Part shown: positions 13,001-23,503 of the stretch, piece after piece
Layout of the letters: each line of letters opens with the position of its first letter
Position numbering within the stretch: position 1 is the stretch's first letter
Source of the DNA: Microthyrium microscopicum
Lineage: Eukaryota; Ascomycota; Dothideomycetes; Microthyriales; Microthyriaceae
Length of the DNA: 64,000 nt
Assembly (NCBI GenBank): GCA_010405405.1
Contig: MU004246.1
Coordinates: 1-64,000 of the forward strand
Direction of reading: 5' to 3'
Position numbers and translations under genes: made by a program
The notes under the pieces: generated by a model
Seen by the model: the letters and a program-made list of their open reading frames with translations, nothing else
Database searches by the model: none
What the model was told of the DNA's origin: nothing

Positions 13001-14899
13001 ATGCTTTGGAATTACTCTAGCAGCCCTACACACATCTGCTTTCCCCTTTGATCTGACGATCTCCGGTATTGTCATTGCATCTTGTGGTGCCCATCGCAAT
13101 GGATGGCTACCATCGCATGCTCTAATGATATCAGTGCAATCTCAAAATCCTCTAGAATTCCTGGTCTATGAAGCTAGTGAAATACCGACATCGCATCTGG
13201 TGGTTGCCATCGCAGTCGATGTCACTCATTTACCATCAAGCAGTTCTCACAGGTACTGACATATTATAGATTTTTCCTCCATCGGCTTTGCTGGATCTGA
13301 TAACCGTATCTGCGTTGCTCTTTCTCGAGCTCGCAATGGATTTTACATCTTCGGTAACATGGACTGCTTCGTATCGCAAAGCGAGACATGGAATAGTGTC
13401 TATGAGATTATGGCTGAAAAGGGTCACATTGGCCACGAAGAATTTCCAATCTACTGCTCGGCCCATAACGAACAGACAATAATCAAGCACGATGCAGATT
13501 GGGCTAAGGTCAACGGTGGATGTCGTCGCCATTGCGAGGCAGTCCTGGAGTGTGGGCATCGCTGCCCTGCAAAGTGTCACTCGTAAGTTTTCCCATTTCC
13601 ACTCAATCGACTGGCGGACAGAGCAGGTGGCCTCCCATTAATTTTGTTGGTTACTGGTGCAATCTTTGCAAACAAGATGCTATGGCCTCTAGCTCATTTG
13701 CCTGCAATCGAAGCCTTTGGCAGTATGCTCGATGGCCCCATGCACCCAACGCTTCTCACTTACTACCTGTTTGTAATTTGTACTGACTCGCCTATTCCAG
13801 AACCAGCCACGCTGGCGTTCGATGTGCCGCTCCATGTGAGCTGAAGCTCAAACAGTGCGGCCATGAATGCACTAAGAAGTGTGGTCAACGATGCATGTGC
13901 GCGTACTGTATCCCGCCAAAGGAGGTCGTCGAGAAGCAAGTTGAGCAGCCTGAGAGACAAGGCTACGTTCCTATGCAAGAAGCTTATCCACATCGCCCCA
14001 AAGCGCCCATCACTCAAGCTGATCACTCTCCTACTCCTCCACCCCATCGACGAGGATCTCAGGCAGCGAAACATCGAACAGAATCACCGACGCCTCTACC
14101 AACTCGTAGTGGACGCGATACCCGCGCTAGTGCTGTCGTGGATCGCATTGTTCGCCATGATTTGAGTGGTAACGCAGCTCCTACTCGTGGCGTCAATGCA
14201 TTCGGTAGCTCTCCTGTCCGCGGCACGCGTGAAAATGCTTCCCCTGCCAGTCGTTCACCTCAACCCAAAATGGCACGCAATGGGAAGCCATTGGGGGAGT
14301 ATGAACGAAAAGTCCGACAAGATCCACACGGAAATGGAAGGTCCTCGGAAATGGCAGGCATGCCTCCCGTCGCTCAAGCTCCTCCTCCTAGCAGCCAAGC
14401 GCCCGCGCGAACAATCACTATCAACGGGCACGTCTATGTTCTTGCCGACGATGACAACTCTACCCTGGCACCCACGTCAACTCCAGCTCCAGTTGCTAGC
14501 CCAAGCCCTGCTCGAACACAAACTTCCAACATTCCGCACCGTGATCGTGCTGGATTCGGAAGCAAACTGACTCATAGTCCGGTTGCTCGAAAAGGCCCTC
14601 CAAACAATAACTCTCCGAGTAGACGAACCCAGGCGCGAAATTCTCCCCATGTGACACGTACTAACAACTCCCAGTCGAATAGAACAACACTTCCACCAGC
14701 TCCACCAAGTTTTGCTCCAGGTCGCTTTGGTGTTTCAAGTCGTGACCCTTCTCGTCATGGTCCTTTGGGTGGTGGCTGGGATAACGTACCGGAGTCACCA
14801 CCAGAGCCTTGGTCGGATGAAAGCGAGGATGGTAAGGCTTATGCGGATACAGAAGCGAGTGATGACGAAGGTCCGCAAGAACGTCTCGTGGATATCTAA
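10063..14899 (+). CDS. SF1 RNA helicase with NFX1-type zinc-finger region (ZNFX1/Hrr1-like)
   Basis: The family includes S. pombe Hrr1 and animal ZNFX1, Upf1-like helicases tied to RNAi and heterochromatin or small-RNA inheritance. Exons are 10063-10123, 10212-12782, 13270-13582 and 13801-14899, giving 1347 aa. Visible helicase motifs are Walker A GPPGTGKT at residues 340-347, MIEEAAE at 664-670 (motif II variant), VGDHLQLKP at about 690-698, VDSYQGE at 858-864 and VALSRARNGFYIFGN after intron 2 (motifs V/VI). A Cys/His-rich stretch follows (CGHRCPAKCH, then CGHECTKKCGQRCMCAYC), which is the NFX1-type zinc-finger signature interrupted by intron 3. The C-terminal 300 residues are Pro/Ser/Arg-rich and probably disordered. 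Intron 2 is unusually long at 487 nt and carries internal repeats. The start at 10063 gives MPRSGLLKGWMDAQDNASDT, then splices in phase. Confidence 0.88.
12783..13269 (+). repeat. 487-nt intron with internal imperfect repeats
   Basis: This intron of the helicase gene is about nine times the usual length here. The 15-mer CCATCGCAGTCGATG occurs exactly at 12857-12871 and 13207-13221. A related copy starts at about 13090 (CCCATCGCAATGGATGGCTA). The copies at 12856 and 13090 remain alignable for over 80 bp with a 234-bp offset. Donor GTAAGT and acceptor TATTATAG are normal. The structure suggests an internally duplicated intron or an introner-like element. Confidence 0.65.
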
Positions 14900-16103
14900 G
14901 CAGTGTGCTCTGTATGGGAGAGTGTGTACAATCAGATTCGGGTTTGACGGCTGGAAGATTGTATTGGATCACATTCACAGAAGGGAATTACCGCAAATAG
15001 GCATTGTCTTGTTGGAAGTTCCAATGACGGAGAGTTATGTAAAATAACGACATCAATGCATAGAGATTATATAACTACCTCTTCTGTGTGAATGCCTCTT
15101 CTCATCATAATAAGTGCGCCCATTAGCTCTCACCCTCCAAGGATATTCCGCCACTTCGAATATCAATACATTCCAACTTTTGAAACATCTGTGAACGAGT
15201 CATCTACTCCTATCGCAACAGCGGCTGCTTCAACCGCGGAGTACACGACCAACGTTGTCCCGATCCTATGAATGGATTGAATATCCTCTCGGTATAAACC
15301 AATGAACCTTTCGGTATTATGCATCAATCTCAACTTGGCTACTCGCCCGAAAAGTCGTTGCGAAGTTTTGGTATGTAATTAGCTTCTGCGCAGCAGCAAA
15401 TTCATGCGCGCTACTATTCAGAGCTCTACTCATGCTAGTAATGACAAAGTACAAGTAAATGAGTTGTTTAAAATTAAACATACTTGCAATGCAAATGAAA
15501 GATCATGAAGTTTCAGCCTGATGATCGGCTTGCCCGAGAAATGTGCGCCAATGAAAGCCGAACACTTCAACCAATCATATTGCTTCGATGAAAACGCGAC
15601 ATCGTCGCCTCGTCGATGATTCAGCTTCAACAACGTCTTCAGCGACTATGACTGGCTTTTTCAACGGTTTGACCGATCAGGAAAGAACAAACTGTCGCGA
15701 CACCGCCTCTACAGATAAGACCACACTCTCGGAATATGCGCTCATCCTTGTGATGCCGGGCCAGCTGAGGCCTCTCAAAGCTCCCTTAGATGTTGCACTG
15801 CCTCAATCTGCATCATCAGAATCCTCTGACCTATCATGGTCATGTCAGTCTTCAAACCAGATGTTCGGGATGCAAGGACCTAGGGGTACTTATCGGAGGT
15901 ATCCCCGATATCCCAGTTTGTTGAGAAGATATATGCTCTCTCATCGGTGAGGCCGGGCGTAAGTAGAAACAGCTCTCACTGTAGCCTGCGGAATCGAGAA
16001 TATCATGAACAAACAATTTCTAACGACTCATCTGCACACTCTGATCACAACATCTTCTTTTAGTTGTGACCTGTGATGTTAGAATACTACCTTCTGCAGA
16101 AGT
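14900..16103. other. Intergenic, no gene supported
   Basis: This is about 1.2 kb of ordinary base composition between the helicase and the membrane-protein gene. An open frame at 15588-15950 encodes a 120-aa composition-biased product without recognisable domains, so I did not call it. Confidence 0.5.
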
Positions 16104-18282
16104 ATGAACAAGTTCGAGGACCAACAAGACGACGACCTGGCATACCAGGACTTTGTCAGCCAAGCTCATGGAGCTGATGCTTTGAATCGTTTCAATCTAT
16201 CGGCATCTTTAGGGGACAGACATCATACTTTTCAATTTCCCTGGCAATCCAACAAACAATCAGGAGCATCCCCTAACGAAGGAGAGTATCATCGCATGTC
16301 AGACCTCTCCATCCCTCGAGACTTTCCAACATCTCAATGCGATCTAATACAACCTGAAGCGAGTAGGAAGTCCGATCCCTCTGTTGTTTACGAACAATTG
16401 CAACCCGACCAATCTACCACACAGATACAAGCCTACAGAGCCCCAGCATGTAGTCCATACTCCGGGATCCTCCTCTTTTTTGCAATGGGCTTTGGCGTAC
16501 TCACTGGAGTTTACGCATCGGGTTCCGCTACCAAGATAATGAACTTTCATTTTCTTTCCTCATCGCCCAGCAACTCACTCCTGGCTCTTCGAATTATATC
16601 AGAAGTGAGCACAATACTCTTGTGGGGACTAGGGGTTGCGAGTCTGGAAGATCTTCAGTGGGCATTGGCGTCAAGAAAGGATGGAATGAACATTTTTCAA
16701 TTTCTTACCTTGGACATGGGAACCGGTATATGGGGTCTTATGAGGCTAGTGATAAGAAGCCCATTCGCATATAAAGGACTTGCACTGCTGCGGTCAGCTC
16801 TACCTAAGCATCAGTATGATCAATGAACTCTGCTAACCAATTCAGAATCATATTTCTTTGCACTATTGCGGTGCCAGGGGTTTTGATTATGAGTGAGTTT
16901 GCAGATACCCATATTCTCGACAGCTTATTGACTTTCAAGGCAACATCTCAATCAACCAAGTCTTCTTCCCGATATCTACGCACCAAGTCTCCGCCGGACT
17001 TGCGCCATTCAATGTATCGTACACTAGAAATCTTGACGAAACCTGGGCAACAGCTTTATGCGCCAATGTGGGTAACCCGGTGTGGTCTAGTCTCAATTCG
17101 ATATCTGTACCGCCTTTACCACGAGGGCAAGGTGGCTGTGATTCTACAACTTCCCTTACACATGAATGGGAACCTTGTCAAGAAGCATATTTTTTGACTG
17201 GTGGGATTGAGAGAGTAGCTCCTCAACCTGCCCTAGGACCAAACATGTCTGCTGCGACTGCGATTGTGGTTGCACATACCCAAGGTTATCACATTGAATT
17301 TGGAAGACTTCGAGATCCACAATTTCTTCAACAAAAGGGTTGCGGTCAACGTGGAGACGAATCTGGTGCTGTGTTTTGGTGCCTTTCCAATGGCCAAGCA
17401 CAAGAATTGACCATGGGTAAGTAGAGAAACCCACTTCGAATCACTGGTACTAAACTCAGCAGCTGGAGTGTACTGTCCTCTTGAATTTCAGAACGACAAT
17501 AGATGCATGAGTGACACGAGCTGGACACAAAGCCTCAATCTCGATACATCAATTTTCATTTACCGACGTTCTGGAACCGTCTACTACGATCGAAGCAATT
17601 TCACAATTCTCCGCGTATCGGATCTAAGTGAGCCAACCATTTTCAACATATCAGCGATCCAAGCCATTATCGCTTTCGACACGGTTATACAAAGCTCAAA
17701 CAATTGTTCTGGCATATCTCATTATGCAGCCACCATATTACCCGCATCAGACAGTCAGAATGCCGCAGTCCTAGCTTTGCGAGAATCTCGTGCAGCTTTT
17801 AGTTTGATGTTGCATTACTTCAATGCCAACACTGTTGGAGCGAGTGACAACGTCTGGACACTGACTGAACCCCGAGCTGGTCTCCCTGATAATATGTACA
17901 CCACCGCCTCCTTTTCGCGGCCAGCATATCAAGCAGTGGCGAGCAGGATATCATTGTGGGCCTTTGTCGGCTGCGAGAGCGCTTTGCTTCTCATATGTGT
18001 TGTGGCAATTTTGTGCGCACGACGAGCAGTTCGGTATCGTCAAATCCGGACAGGGTAGGTTACTTGACCCCCATGATAGTTTCTCGCTTACAACTTTTTA
18101 GGTACCCAAGCCTGGATTTTGCTGTAAATTGTTTAGGAAGAGGCGGGTTGCTGGGAAAAGTTGCAGTGATGCGGGAACATCCGAGCAGAAGCTTACCAGA
18201 AGACTTGGACCACATGCGCATCTGGGCAGGACAAAGAGACATCAACCGAGCATCCGATTCTGAAGTTCATGATGTTCAATAG
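16104..18282 (+). CDS. Fungal multi-pass membrane protein with large extracytoplasmic domain, function unknown
   Basis: Exons inferred from splice signals and phase are 16104-16792, 16846-16892, 16940-17416, 17463-18054 and 18102-18282, giving 661 aa. An acidic, soluble N-terminus (about 110 aa) is followed by a hydrophobic helix (SGILLFFAMGFGVLTGVYA), a second one (STILLWGLGVASLEDLQWAL), a third (IIFLCTIAVPGVLIM), then about 350 residues with many N-x-S/T sequons and scattered Cys. A final helix (LWAFVGCESALLLICVVAIL) precedes a short charged tail. This topology is common in an ascomycete family with no assigned role that I know of. Intron 2 is the least certain junction: I preferred a 47-nt intron ending in AAG over a 31-nt alternative ending in CAG. 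The acceptor of intron 3 could be 3 nt earlier. Confidence 0.7.
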
Positions 18283-19155
18283 ACGATTGCGCCTGTCGTG
18301 CGAAGTTCGGAAGGTCAACGAATCTGAAATTCGAAAGATACTAGCTGAGTGATCATGCAATCTAATGGGAGTCTTTCGCCAACCTACAATCACCTTTTCT
18401 TTTCAGTGCTTTGAACATAACCCTTTCGAATTACTATCTTCTAACTGATTCTTCAGCTTTGGCTAAGAATCACCTGGGACAAGTCGGCTGGCCGTTCGTT
18501 TTCTCCAACAAATCAATCCCTGCTGGAACGTAACCGACCATCAAATCCAGCCCCCAGGTACCGGTCATGCTGCTCAAATTATATTTGTGCCTTCGTTACT
18601 ACCAGAGTCAAAATAGTTATATCCATAAAGTATTCGAGCCATAATCCTCGCGTCTGCAGTAAACATCCTGAGCTGGCGCTGGAAACCACCAATCACAGTA
18701 TCAAAGCCTGTCAGAAATATCAAACAGGAGTCTTCGCTTAAAACGAATCAAAACATCGCGCCAAGTAAACATCAACATAAGGACGAACTATAATGAGGAG
18801 TGCTGCCGGCAGGCCAGGAAAACGCAATAGCCTGACGAACCCGTAATTTTGAAACCAAAATGTCAGCGTCACGCCTAATTCTTCTGACCGCTAACAGTAC
18901 GCCTAAACTCCCTTCATTGCTAACAGTGCAACTATACTTTTTGCAAGACTCTGGGGAAATATGTATATAAAGTTTCCTGCCAAGAGCCTCCAAGATGTTT
19001 TCCCAGCACAATCGTTCATTCAACTTCAGTCAATTCATTCACTTTACATTCTTTCAGCTACTGGCTAGCAGTCTTTACCACAACTTTCTTACAATTTTTC
19101 AATCGTTTCTTCCACGTTCCAACTAAAGCCTTCTTTAGCCAGCAAATCATTCACT
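18283..19155. other. Intergenic, promoter side of the cupredoxin gene
   Basis: No gene is supported. The last 150 bases before 19156 are C/T-rich, like a fungal 5' leader, and a TATA-like box lies at 18964-18970. Confidence 0.5.
18964..18970 (+). promoter_or_regulatory. TATA-like box of the secreted cupredoxin gene
   Basis: TATATAA lies 186 bp upstream of the ATG at 19156 and is followed by a pyrimidine-rich leader. Assigned by position and consensus only. Confidence 0.45.
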
Positions 19156-19790
19156 ATGCATTTCACCAAGTCGATCATTGCCGCTTCTGTTGTTTCTGGG
19201 GTCTATGCTGCTACGCATCAGATCCAGGTTGGCACTGGCGGCCAGAGAGTCTTTACTCCTGCCACTGTTGACGCTGCTGTTGGAGACACTGTGCAGTTCA
19301 TTTGGGTTGCCGGAGTATGTGACCTACTCACCTCTGCTAAGCTATTGCTGATCGTCGCAGAACCATACCGTCACCTCCGGGGGTGGAAGCAGCAGTGCTG
19401 CCTGCCAGCCTACGGCCCAGTTTAACTCTGGCTTCTTGATTGGAAATGCTGGCCAAACCACCAATCAGCCAACATTTTCCATGACTGTCAAGACCACTGC
19501 GCCAATCACTTTCTACTGTGCCCAGAACCAGAATGACCATTGCCAGGCGAGCATGGTCGGCGCGATCAATCCATCCGCGGATGTATGTGTTGTTCAATGG
19601 TCTTTAGTCAAAGGTTACTAACATATCGCAGAACAACAATGCCAACTCCTTGGTCCAGCTTCAGCGACAGGCGTCCCAGACAAAGGTCGGTAGCAGTGGT
19701 GTTGCCAAGAAAGTCACTGGCGGCACTGTTGGTAAAGGCAATGTCATCAAGCAGAAGAGAGAAGTCGTTCCTTCTCGCTTGTTCAAGTGA
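19156..19790 (+). CDS. Secreted cupredoxin-like (extracellular serine-rich type) protein
   Basis: Exons are 19156-19314, 19361-19582 and 19632-19790, giving 179 aa; introns are 46 and 49 nt. A signal peptide (MHFTKSIIAASVVSGVYA, cleaved about residue 18) precedes a plastocyanin-fold domain. Candidate type-1 copper ligands are visible: His55 in NHTVTSG, Cys106 in FYCAQ, His113 in DHC and Met118 in ASM. Cys68 and Cys114 could form a disulfide. The tail is Gln/Lys-rich with a KQKREV segment and has no GPI-type hydrophobic end. The family is abundant in fungal secretomes, and some members are induced during plant or insect contact. Whether this one binds copper is inferred from the ligand pattern. 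It heads a run of secreted proteins (19.1-23.5 kb). Confidence 0.85.
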
Positions 19791-20708
19791 TTGTATTCAC
19801 CAAGTCGCCGGTACGACTATCATGTATTTGTATGATGAGGATCTTGGGGAATGTCTTGTGTTACTAGACGATAAGATGTAAGAACAGCATTTTGTGGAGA
19901 GGATGAGATTTGGCTCTTTAGAAGTTTGAATGCTAGGTTGTTGCACAGGTCACTCTTTCCTGCGACGTGACATGATTGATTAATTGATGATACATATACC
20001 GCGAGCTTGCAAGATCTTCAGGCGAAAGGCGACTCGGCTTGATTGAAGACAAGAGTGTGCCAGGCGGACTTTGACACTAAAAGAGAATTCATCACAACTT
20101 TTAAAACCCAAGTTCAAATGTACAGGACAATATAACGATCACGACGTCAAAAGATCAACGAAACGAACAAAATAAATGAGTCCATAGCTTCCGTTCCCAA
20201 GGGAATTGGCAGGTGTCAGCGGAAACTAGTGCCACCGAACAATGTTTCGTTTCGGAATCAAGTCAAGGCCACTACAAGAAGGAGAATGCGGTATACAGAC
20301 AACACCAATAGGGAGCAATGAAGACAGACAGAAATCACGGCGGTCAAAAATCAAATAGGGTGGCTTACGGAGACTCCGTAGTGGCAAGCCTGATTTGCTC
20401 TCTAGGAGGATCTGAAGGATTGTATTTATTACTCCACCAACACAAATCAGGCTGGTGGTTGTTTGCTTCCATGGAGGCACGACTAATGGCCATAGAAAAA
20501 GGTCTTTAGCACTACAGAAGGATTTCGGATATCAACGACGTCTGACGTCCAAGAGATCACACAGTCATGACAGTGGACTAAATGCAGAGTATAAATGTCA
20601 ACTCCATTCTCATGTTGACAATGACACTCTGCTCAAATAACTCAAAGAAACCAGGAACTTCACTCGAAATCGCATCAAATATTTTCATCACACACTTCCC
20701 GTTACATC
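19791..20708. other. Intergenic
   Basis: About 0.9 kb between the cupredoxin gene and the small cysteine-rich gene. Short frames here lack recognisable products. The promoter of the next gene is at the right end. Confidence 0.5.
20590..20596 (+). promoter_or_regulatory. TATA box of the small cysteine-rich secreted protein gene
   Basis: TATAAAT lies 119 bp upstream of the ATG at 20709, in an otherwise unremarkable flank. Assigned by consensus and position. Confidence 0.45.
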
Positions 20709-20949
20709 ATGGTGAAGAGCATTTTCATCAGTCTAATGCTTGCTCTATGTGGTAGGTTGAATGCATCATACATAAATTAGTCTCCTGCTAACGCGACTGC
20801 TAGTATCTGTCACTTTGGCAAGAGGATGCAACAGTCACGATCATGGCCAATTCATTACTGGGCCATGCTGCGCCAATGATGATTGTGCATCAAATTGTTG
20901 CAAAGATTCAGTGTGTAGAGGTATCGCTGTAGGCTGTTCCGGTGCTTAA
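20709..20949 (+). CDS. Small secreted cysteine-rich protein, 62 aa, knottin-like candidate
   Basis: Exons 20709-20751 and 20804-20949 are joined by a 52-nt intron with a GTAGGT donor, a perfect CTGCTAACG branch site and a CTAG acceptor. The predicted protein starts MVKSIFISLMLALCVSVTLA, a strong signal peptide, with cleavage near residue 20-22. The mature part of about 40 residues has eight cysteines at 23, 36, 37, 42, 46, 47, 52 and 59. The spacing is C-x12-CC-x4-C-x3-CC-x4-C-x6-C. Two CC pairs with short loops resemble inhibitor-cystine-knot or other disulfide-rich mini-proteins. I recognise no named family. Size, secretion signal and Cys density fit a fungal effector, antimicrobial or signalling peptide. 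The intron sits inside the signal-peptide codons. The gene is shorter than the length cut-offs most annotators use. Confidence 0.78.
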
Positions 20950-21562
20950 AGATCAACAAGTCGTGGGTGTATTTTGATCACTCGAATGTTCAGTTAGATG
21001 AGTATCGAGACTTTGCAAACTTCTGTATCAGCATGATAGTCAAATGAAGATTTACTGTTGATAGCGCTCTCTTTGAAAACGACGTTTTATTTTGAATGTT
21101 CGATCTTTTTCTACTTCAAAGTCCAAAATGTGCTTGGGCAATAGTATGAATGAATTTCCATGGCAGAGGAATTGATTAGATTCCTACTGCAGTAGCCATC
21201 AAGTATTCTGGGATGTCTTTGTCGTTCGAGCTGCTGTTAGTCTATGCCAGGCTTTCGTACATGCTGCGCGCTCACTATTCTATTCAATCTATTGCCGGGC
21301 TTATGAGTTCCACTCTATAAAGCGAACACTCTTTTGTGCAGTTCATATTCTCTACCATATTTTCTCGCACAAAATTCTTTTTGTAGTCAGCCTGTTAAAG
21401 TAGAGCGAACCATTCAAAATCGTGTGACTGAAACATCAAACTCTTTGTGGCGCCCCCTTTCTCCAACCTCCCTTCTAGTAACATCATTTGAGTTCCATTC
21501 TTTCATCACCATTTGTTGCTCAGTCTTACATCCCCTAAAGAAGTACTATATCAGTCGTCATC
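20950..21562. other. Intergenic
   Basis: No gene is supported. A TATAAAG box at 21316-21322 lies about 240 bp upstream of the DUF4267-type gene and is followed by C/T-rich sequence. Confidence 0.45.
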
Positions 21563-21913
21563 ATGCCTAGCATTACCGCAGGAACAATCTATATCTTCGG
21601 ACTCACATCGCTTTGTGCAGGCTTCTTCAACATTTTGCGTCCCAGGGATGCTCTGTCAGCATTGGGCTTGCCTAATCTACCTTCAGTCCGCCCGGCTTCG
21701 GATGCAATGGCCTTAGCAGCAATCGCCATGGGGATATACTACCCACTGGCGGCCGCTCAAGAAAATAGAAAGTTCTTTGCTCTCACCGTTGGCATGCGAC
21801 TTCTTACGGCGACCATATTCTGGAAGAATGGTGGACCATGGAGGACTCCGGCATTGTGGGAAGGACTTGGGGCAATCACGACTGGAGTGTCGATGATTTG
21901 GGAGTCTAAATGA
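21563..21913 (+). CDS. Small integral membrane protein, DUF4267-type
   Basis: A single exon encodes 116 aa. Four hydrophobic segments are visible: ITAGTIYIFGLTSLCAGFF near the N-terminus, DAMALAAIAMGIYYPLAAA, FFALTVGMRLLTATIFW and the last stretch ending GLGAITTGVSMIWESK. An RPRDALSALGLP motif between helices 1 and 2, followed by an alanine-rich second helix, is typical of fungal proteins annotated as DUF4267. The biochemical role of the family is unknown to me. The start at 21563 is the first in-frame Met and begins directly before helix 1. It lies tail to tail with the aspartic protease gene, whose stop is at 22109. Confidence 0.75.
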   Translation: MPSITAGTIYIFGLTSLCAGFFNILRPRDALSALGLPNLPSVRPASDAMALAAIAMGIYYPLAAAQENRKFFALTVGMRLLTATIFWKNGGPWRTPALWEGLGAITTGVSMIWESK

Positions 21914-22108
21914 AGTATCTCAGGTAGGCTTTTCTTCACGCTGTCTCGGCTGTAGATATGTTGATGAGCTGATGAATGAAGGAATATGATATTATTGCAT
22001 CTCTGCCAATTATAGATAGATCTAACCGCAAACTGTACATTAAATGCTGGTATAGCCATGAGAAGGTTGACATATGAAAAAGGACTCCTGAACGACCACT
22101 TATGCATG

Positions 22109-23503
22109 CTAATAGTTGTGAGCGGCAAAGCGCATCTCAGCAGCGCCAACATCGAAAGCAACAACAACATTGCTCATGAAAACATCGCCGAGAATGTATG
22201 GGCCGGAACCACCATCCTGTACACCAGAGATACATCCACCAGCTCCGTCAGAAACGATCAAGTCCTTAACGCTGATGCTGAAAGCTTGACCGCCGAGGAC
22301 AACGGCAATGTTCGGTGCAGTTGCTGAGCACGAGACGGAGTAGTATCCATTGCTTACTGTGGCGGCCGGCTTGAAGAGCGCGTTGATGGCCTTGGTGGTT
22401 GCAGTGGAGGCGTAGACGAGGGTTGTGCCGCTGTCGACGATGTATTGATCCTTGACGGTGTGCTTGGCGTTGCCATACTCGAAAGAGTCTGGAGTCAAAG
22501 TGTAGAACTGGTAGTCAGTTTGGGCAGCGTTGCTGTCATCGGTGTCGTCGCTATCGTCGCTTGCTGTTGAGCTGGATGTCATTTGCTGGATTGGAACAGT
22601 AGCCCAGTCTCCAGTGACATTAACTGGTGGGAGACCACCAAAGGCGATGTAGCCACCACCGGTGCCGCGCTCAATGGCCATGCTGAACATTGCAGAAGAC
22701 AAGCCTTGCTTGTACATGTTGGTGAAGATGGGATCATAGGTGATTCGAGTAGTACCATCCTGGTTGGGGTCAGATCCTTGGTACTCAGATGTCAAACCTG
22801 GGTAGGCGAGGCCCAAGAGACCGGAGGAGATTCCGTCACCATTCCAGTAAGCGGAAGTGCCCAGAGCAGCCTGTGTATGTTAGATAAAATGAACAAGTGG
22901 AATAATTTGCAAGTAGCTCACAGTCTGTTGAGGAACGGTGATTCCAGCAATCTCAATATCAGCCTTGCCAAACACACCCGTCACGAATTCGCCATCACCG
23001 TACCCAATGTTGAAGTTGACATTTGGAATCTCCTCCTCGGCTGAAAATGTACCAGGGTATGTTGGTCCAAAGTTGCAAGTCGCCTGGGATACAGCTTGAC
23101 TGTTTGCATCAGTGCACTGGAAGCTGCTCTCAATCAACCAAGTGTCACTGCTACCAGTATCCACAATAAGCTGGAGTGGAGTACCCTCAAACTTGATCTC
23201 AGTAAGGTATTCCTGCCCTTGAAGAGCTGAAGCCAATGATTGTTCTTGTCGCTTTGTTAGGCGTGGGTTTCTTGCAGCTCTCATATGATGTAAGTGCTTG
23301 GAGCTCTTGGTTGCAGATCCAGTCTTCCTTGTCAAAGAAACAAAGTTGTTGGTAACTTCATTGGGAGTGGCACTGGCAAACGCCTTCAAATCTTTATATT
23401 CAGCCTTGAAGTTGCTGGCTGCGCGGCGTTCTGGAACAACGGCCGCCTGCGCAAGGAATGGCGCAGACAGCAGAAGGCATGCAAGGGAGGCTGATCGAGA
23501 CAT
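22109..23503 (-). CDS. Secreted pepsin-like aspartic protease (A1 family)
   Basis: Exons 23503-22922 and 22870-22109 encode 447 aa with a 51-nt intron. A signal peptide (MSRSASLACLLLSAPFLAQA) precedes a propeptide ending at a dibasic Kex2-type site (LTKR, residues 82-85). The catalytic motifs are both present: DTGSSDTW with DTGSS at 115-119 and VDSGTT with DSGTT at 340-344. A GYGDGEFVTG flap region lies between them. An insert rich in Ser, Asp and Thr (about residues 292-312) sits on the surface between lobes, and there is no C-terminal GPI signal. The overall form resembles the secreted candidapepsin/aspergillopepsin-like enzymes that digest protein outside the cell. Neighbours to the left are other secreted or membrane proteins. 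Confidence 0.92.

Noticed and set aside
15588-15950. 120-codon plus-strand frame
   Set aside because: Composition-biased, no domain, no supported introns or start context; likely chance.
16814-16845. 32-nt intron in the membrane-protein gene
   Set aside because: Too short for fungal splicing; a 53-nt intron at 16793-16845 with a CTGCTAACC branch site fits phase and length better.
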